From NCBI GenBank assembly GCA_009731375.1, contig BJOX01000060.1:1017529-1068229 (forward strand): DNA of 50,701 nucleotides. The letters are read 5' to 3'. The translations under genes were made by a program, and so were the position numbers. Below are positions 30,298-50,701 of this stretch, one piece after another. The stretch's first letter is position 1. Each line of letters opens with the position of its first letter. The DNA is from Paulinella micropora. Taxonomy: Eukaryota; Cercozoa; Imbricatea; Euglyphida. Under the pieces are notes generated by a model. The model was not told the DNA's origin. It saw nothing but the letters and a program-made list of their open reading frames with translations, and made no database searches.

Positions 30298-30591
30298 AGC
30301 TACGAAGTCTGATGTCGCTTACTGATCATTTGCTACTTTGATTTTTCTACGGGAAAGGGGAGATCAAGACTGGGCGTTTCTTTTAATGCCTGAAGTGAAA
30401 GAGCTAGGCTCGGGGGCACGAGTTCTCATGGGAGACTCGCACTGGACGTGGATCAATTATTTTTACTTATTCAACAGCCGGGATGCTTCATGTCATGTAT
30501 CCGTCGGTCGAGGGCGCCTTCGAATGAGGAGTCAATCTTCGGCGTGGGGGTCGACCGCTTACATCCGCTTCCCCCAAGGGGGCAAAGGGAT
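30298..30591 (+). other. Element 1 3' untranslated region and polypurine tract
   Basis: No conserved ORF is visible. It ends in AAGGGGGCAAAGGGA before the 3' LTR, the expected plus-strand primer site. Confidence 0.7.
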
Positions 30592-30721
30592 TGTCGGCCG
30601 GCCCGTACATTACATAGTGGCATCAAGTGTTGTCCGGCTTGTCGTTACTTGACTCTTATGCTTGGTCTGCCCCTCTACAGTTGAGGTACGACTAAGTGTC
30701 AGAGTAGCTGTTCCGGTTACA
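30592..30721 (+). repeat. Element 1 3' LTR (130 bp)
   Basis: Identical to 10150-10279 by eye and followed by the GGCC target duplicate. Confidence 0.93.
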
Positions 30722-30771
30722 GGCCCAACCACCACCTCTTCCCATGGAGTGCCATCTTGTGCACCCCTCCA

Positions 30772-30844
<73 letters not shown>

Positions 30845-30862
30845 TAATAATAATAATAATAG

Positions 30863-30928
<66 letters not shown>

Positions 30929-30950
30929 GTTTGAATAATAATAATAATAA
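30722..30950. repeat. Flank and long (AAT)n microsatellite
   Basis: About 50 bases of unique flank (from GGCCCAACCACCACC) precede an interrupted (AAT)n tract at about 30772-30950. On the minus strand this tract is the (ATT)n tail of the adjacent 410-bp repeat. Confidence 0.85.
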
Positions 30951-31361
30951 TACTATATCTGAGGCGTACTGATGCAGCTAATTGCATATCCTCAACTGAC
31001 ATAAGTCTCCAATACCCTTGTTCGAGGTCCTCCACCCCCCCGTGTCAGTCTCTCGCCTGATAATCGGGGCCACCGATGGAGCTCCTGAGGGCAAGACTGC
31101 ATTAAGCCGAGGTTATTCCGCAGTCCCAGCAACCTCTTGCAAGACGTCACCGAATGTGCAAGTGCATACACCAAGCGCGGTTGCTAGAGCTGCCTCGAAA
31201 CCCACCCATAACAATCTGGTGTCTGCTGGGTCCTGGGCTATCAACTAGCATATGCGGAGTTTAAGATTCTTTTACGCGCGCAACGACCCTCCTCCCCAGC
31301 ATCTACCACCAAAGGGTTATGAGTTGGCGTCACAGTTTAACGCCTTGAGGCCATTGGGCTG
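30951..31361 (-). repeat. 410-bp interspersed repeat, copy A
   Basis: It is the near-identical reverse complement of 38403-38812. In both copies the end ...CTCAGATRTAG is followed by (TATTAT)n, so the family behaves like an (ATT)n-tailed retroposon. The only coding-like stretch (EQGYWRLMSVED) runs straight into the microsatellite and is not taken as a gene. A 78-bp diverged piece is at 50357-50434. Confidence 0.8.
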
Positions 31362-31901
31362 GAACTCTGTTTAGCAAGTGTGACTAGGTTTTTTCATCTG
31401 GATTTCCCTCAAATATGTCACAGTCAACACTCCAAGGCAGATTTACTAATGATAATAATAATAATAATAATAATGATAGATATGGTAGGTAATAATAAAA
31501 ACTGTATATAATTTTTTTTTCGAAAGTTATACTTTAAGTTACCGTCCGAACCGACGAAAAACTATGGTAACTCATTTGCGTCCGAACAACCGACAACTAT
31601 GGTAACTCAATCGGTTTGGATGTTTTTCTGGATGATTTTGGGCTTTGGCTTGCAGAATTCGTTCGTATATCATTTACATTTGTAATCAATAGAAATTTTT
31701 TTTCATGTACAATATACATAAACAAAACACAAGAAACCGTCGGAAACGAAGAAAAACTGTGGGTTCTCAACAACTGGACGCATGGCTTGATTGAAGGATT
31801 GTTTGGGTTACAGAAACAAAACGTAAGAAACCGCGGAAACGAAGAAAAACTGTGGTTTTCAACAACACGCATGGCTTGATTGAAGGATTGTTTGGGTCCT
31901 T
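31362..31901. other. Non-coding stretch with imperfect tandem duplication
   Basis: It contains a short (AAT)n at about 31450, a duplicated motif actatggtaactca (about 31562 and 31595), and a ~80-bp imperfect direct repeat (about 31723-31810 and 31818-31895). The second repeat ends just before the stop codon of the following minus-strand gene, so it probably lies in that gene's 3' UTR. Confidence 0.5.
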
Positions 31902-33074
31902 TTATGACAAGGAGGCGAAGTTGGGAGGTGAATTTGGAGAGGCTAAAATCTCACGGTCCAGTGCAACGGAATAGTAACTCTCAGCCTCGGATCCATGATC
32001 ATTCGATTGATTGTCAGAGTCCTCCACGACAACTCCATCAAAGCTGCCCAGGTTTGAGCCTGCATACACGTGCTGTTCTTGTGCTGCAAACAGACTGTTC
32101 AGGCTATCTCGACTGTCTCGACTGTGGTGGCTAAGCTGTTCATAGGGGTTTTTCCCGTACGTGAAATCGAACAAAGGCGAATACGTCAAACCTCCAAAGT
32201 AGCTGCCGTGGTCGAGGTGACTGTCCGCGTTAGGATAATTCCCCACGGGGTGTTGCTGGACTTCCGGTTCCTCGGGAGCATCGGACTGGAGGTGCAATGC
32301 GGGCACCCAGCGGCGCGGTTGCGGGGGAGGCGGATTGAGCACACTCTGGAGGTCACTGTGGTCCCTTTCCACATGGACCCACTGCGAATCAAAGAAAGAT
32401 CGGCGACCGCGTCTGCCGAAGACAGAAAACCGCTTCCGGCACGAGGGACTCAAGGCAGCGAAACCAACGACCAGCACGACTATAGCTAGCACAGAGAGGG
32501 TAGCAATAACGAGTGGGGAAGGTGGCCACTCTTTCAAGGACCAGTTCTCCCACCAGAAACGGGGGTGGGTGGGTTGCTGCGGGGTGGGTGCAGGAGCCTC
32601 AACGGAGAGCTCCATTGGGAATGTATTGGAGACACCCAAAGCAGGCAGTGATGCAACTAGAGAAAAAGAATGCGTTCCCGCAGACTGCAGAACGCCAGAG
32701 ATGGTTAACTTGCTTCCTTGGTGGGTCATCCGGAGCCATGCAGGGTCTTCCACTAACTCGAACTGCAATTGTTCGACGGACTCAGCAGGAGCATTGTGGA
32801 TAATGAAGACGCTGCGCTCCAGAGACATGCTAAATTCTGAACCGACAGTGAAAGGTTCCTCAGGAACAAGAGACTGGAGAGGCGCGACAGCAGATATGGT
32901 GGGTCCATCCTCAAACACTTCTTTTGACGCAAGGTGATCCCAACTCTCTTTTGAAGCCACCTGGACGCCCTCAGCCTCTTCAGAATCCACAGGGCGTGGC
33001 CAGAGCTTAGTGGCGTAAATAGAAGACGCCAAGAGAAGTAGCGCGAGCATGGCTATGTTCAAACGATTCTCCAC
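31902..33074 (-). CDS. Type I membrane protein with CADG-like (dystroglycan/cadherin-like) ectodomain
   Basis: This intact single-exon ORF of 390 residues starts MENRLNIAM and ends in TAA. Residues 1-21 look like a cleavable signal peptide (hydrophobic LALLLLASSIYA). Residues about 55-160 resemble a dystroglycan-type cadherin-like domain: FTVGSEFSMSLERSVF, DPAWLRMTHQGSKLTISGVL and GTHSFSLVAS match the usual pattern of PxWL, then LxGxP, then GxxxfxlxA. A single transmembrane helix lies at about 187-209 (PLVIATLSVLAIVVLVVGF), followed by a basic stop-transfer (CRKRF, GRRGRR) and a ~165-residue cytoplasmic tail rich in P, S, D and H with several Y residues. A surface adhesion or receptor role is inferred from this layout only. 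The start codon is the first ATG and gives the signal peptide. The next gene is divergent. Confidence 0.8.
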   Translation of the reverse strand: MENRLNIAMLALLLLASSIYATKLWPRPVDSEEAEGVQVASKESWDHLASKEVFEDGPTISAVAPLQSLVPEEPFTVGSEFSMSLERSVFIIHNAPAESVEQLQFELVEDPAWLRMTHQGSKLTISGVLQSAGTHSFSLVASLPALGVSNTFPMELSVEAPAPTPQQPTHPRFWWENWSLKEWPPSPLVIATLSVLAIVVLVVGFAALSPSCRKRFSVFGRRGRRSFFDSQWVHVERDHSDLQSVLNPPPPQPRRWVPALHLQSDAPEEPEVQQHPVGNYPNADSHLDHGSYFGGLTYSPLFDFTYGKNPYEQLSHHSRDSRDSLNSLFAAQEQHVYAGSNLGSFDGVVVEDSDNQSNDHGSEAESYYSVALDREILASPNSPPNFASLS

Positions 33075-33591
33075 CTTTCAAACAAGTCATGAAGCATTCC
33101 ATTCGAGAAATTCAAGAAACAAAATTATATGAAAACACCAAAGGCTGGATGAAAAGTAAGATAGACGAGGGTACAGCAAAATACTACGAGACGAGGGAAC
33201 AGCAAGGAGGTGATGATTTGTGGCCCCTCCCATTACAGATTTAGAGAGCGTTTTTGAAAAGCACAAAAAAAAAAAAAAAAAAGTGCTAAAAAAATTTATT
33301 GTAAGGCCGGACAAGGGAAAAAGGCAATTAGTGGACAACACTTGAAATAAAAATAGTAGTACTGACATGGTTTAGTCGTTGTGAGTTTGTGGTGTCTCTC
33401 CATCTTTAACCCCCTTCATCTGATTTCTGCATCTTGCGAGCACACTTTCCCTTGTAGACTCCTTGTATTACTTGTTTGGAGAATCACGTTGTATTGTTTT
33501 AATTTTGTTTGATCGAAGGAAGTGGTTGGCACAAGAATGGACGATTCAGGCAGACGAATGGACGATTCGGTCTGAACAACTGAAACACAGT
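33075..33591. promoter_or_regulatory. 517-bp divergent intergenic region between the two host genes
   Basis: The start codons at 33074 (minus) and 33592 (plus) face away from each other, so promoters and 5' UTRs of both genes should lie here. I see no convincing TATA box. A poly(A) run at about 33267-33284 is the main feature. Transcription starts cannot be placed. Confidence 0.4.
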
Positions 33592-49742
<16,151 letters not shown>

Positions 49743-49780
49743 CCTTTAAATGGTTCGTGGATTAATAGTTGTTGTTGTTG

Positions 49781-49850
<70 letters not shown>

Positions 49851-50142
49851 GGACACCGTGATAGCCTAGTGGTCAAGTTCTACCATCTGGGCCCTGTCGC
49901 CAGTTCGATTCCCGTCGGTGCCACCAGTATTTTCATTAAACATACCGGTCCGTCTGGACCAGTATTTTCATTGAACATACCGGTCCGTCTGGAAGTGTTG
50001 GAACTGCCCTTGCGGGGTTGTCATTAGAGCCTATCGTCAATTCTTCGTACTCCCCTCACGGGTGAGACGATGGAGGCGCATGTGCAGAAATGCATCAGCC
50101 ATTGACAGAGAAGCACTATTATTATTATTATTATTATTATTA
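49851..50142 (+). repeat. tRNA-derived SINE, copy 2, with (ATT)n tail
   Basis: The tRNA-like head spans 49851-49926: A box TAGCCTAGTGG at 49862-49872, B box AGTTCGATTCC at 49902-49912, ending GTGCCACCA. The body has a 35-bp tandem duplication (49923-49957 and 49958-49992, one mismatch). The 3' end GACAGAGAAGCAC is followed by (TATTAT)n at 50117-50142. The element sits in (ATT)n about 110 bases downstream of the host gene's stop codon. Confidence 0.8.
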
Positions 50143-50583
50143 TCTTTGTTGTTATCATTATTATTATTACTATCGTCATCATCATCATCATCATCATCAC
50201 ATCATCATCATCATCATCATCATCATCATTGTTATATCTCTTCTTCAACTTCTAACAGTTCTACTTCAACTGTGGTGTAGGTGATGAATCGCTCAAACTA
50301 CAGCAGGATATAACTGTTATGATTATTATTATCATCATCATTATTATTATTATTGTTCAGCCCAATGGCCTTACGGCGTTAAACTGTGATGCTAACTCAA
50401 AACCATTTGGTGGATGATGCTGGGGAGGAGGGTCGTTTGAGCGATTCATCACCTACACCACAGTTGAAGTAGAACTGTTAGAAGTTGAAGAAGAGATATA
50501 ACAATAATGATGATGATGATGATGATGATGTGATGATGATGATGATGATGACGATAGTAATAATAATAATGATAACAACAAAG

Positions 50584-50616
<33 letters not shown>

Positions 50617-50701
50617 GTGCTTCTCTGTCAATGGCTGATGCATTTCTGCACATGCGCCTCCATCGTCTCACCCGTGAGGGGAGTACGAAGAATTGACGAT
50701 A
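50032..50701. repeat. 267-bp inverted repeat ending at the last base of the window
   Basis: 50032-50298 and 50435-50701 are reverse complements, differing mainly in microsatellite lengths. The 136-base spacer contains (ATT)n and a diverged 78-bp piece of the 410-bp repeat (50357-50434). The arms contain the 3' half of the SINE; the right arm stops where the SINE upstream part would begin, so the palindrome is cut by the end of sequence. Confidence 0.85.

Larger units (their letters stand above)
10150..30721 (+). mobile_element. Element 1: complete Ty3/gypsy-type LTR retrotransposon, split by a nested element
   Basis: The 130-bp LTRs at 10150-10279 and 30592-30721 look identical base for base, start TGTCGGCC and end GGTTACA. 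They are flanked by a 4-bp direct repeat GGCC (10146-10149 and 30722-30725). A primer-binding site follows the left LTR and a purine tract (AAGGGGGCAAAGGGA) precedes the right one. Without the nested 19428-30041 insertion and one TGAG duplicate the element is about 9.95 kb. Domain order protease, RT, RNase H, integrase marks the gypsy (Metaviridae-like) type. Confidence 0.93.

Overview
The window is nuclear DNA of a eukaryote. It has spliced genes with GT-AG introns, LTR and non-LTR retrotransposons, a tRNA-headed SINE and a very heavy load of tri- and tetranucleotide microsatellites. GC-rich exons lie in introns made almost wholly of simple repeats. I cannot name the species. A unicellular alga or other protist (for example a chromerid-like alveolate or a stramenopile) is a low-confidence guess. 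Nine runs of N interrupt the assembly.

Layout. (1) 1-3365: decayed 3' half of a Ty1/copia element and part of its LTR. (2) 3366-4061: an internal LINE fragment, then (AAT)n-flanked repeats. (3) 4062 to about 9400, minus strand: an apparently intact LINE with one 1703-residue ORF (RNA-binding-like region, APE endonuclease, reverse transcriptase, CCHC knuckle) and an (ATT)n tail. (4) 9700-9911: a foldback/MITE-like repeat. (5) 10150-30721: a complete Ty3/gypsy-type element (here Element 1, plus strand) with identical 130-bp LTRs and a GGCC target duplication. It is split by a second complete gypsy-type element (Element 2, minus strand, 19428-30041) with 238-bp LTRs and a TGAG target duplication. 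Element 2 landed near the 3' end of Element 1 pol, and the missing 84 codons of Element 1 follow in frame on its other side. (6) 30722-31361: an (AAT)n tract and a ~410-bp interspersed repeat.

(7) 31902-33074, minus strand: an intact single-exon gene for a type I membrane protein with a dystroglycan/cadherin-like (CADG-type) ectodomain. (8) 33592-49742, plus strand: a multi-exon gene assembled here from splice sites and phase. It encodes about 1600 residues: short N-terminal exons (two are microexons), a 731-codon E/A/P/T-rich tandem-repeat exon, a B-box-like zinc finger, an S/P-rich linker and an armadillo-like helical-repeat region. Its introns hold (GTAT)n, (CATA)n, (TATC)n and (CTAC)n tracts, TE insertions, and degenerate copies of adjacent exon edges. 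The two host genes are head to head across about 517 bp. (9) 49743-50701: a tRNA-headed SINE with an (ATT)n tail, then a 267-bp inverted repeat ending exactly at the last base.

The two gypsy-type families share odd features. Both have a D-T-M-A protease active site where D-T/S-G is expected, a Cys3His zinc motif in Gag where CCHC is usual, a conserved extra domain between protease and reverse transcriptase, and a conserved C-terminal domain after the integrase GPY/F module. Element 1 Gag also carries an SR-type arginine-serine domain. Element 2 separates gag from pol by one in-frame UGA. These, with the exon-edge echoes in the host gene introns, are the best candidates for undescribed biology.
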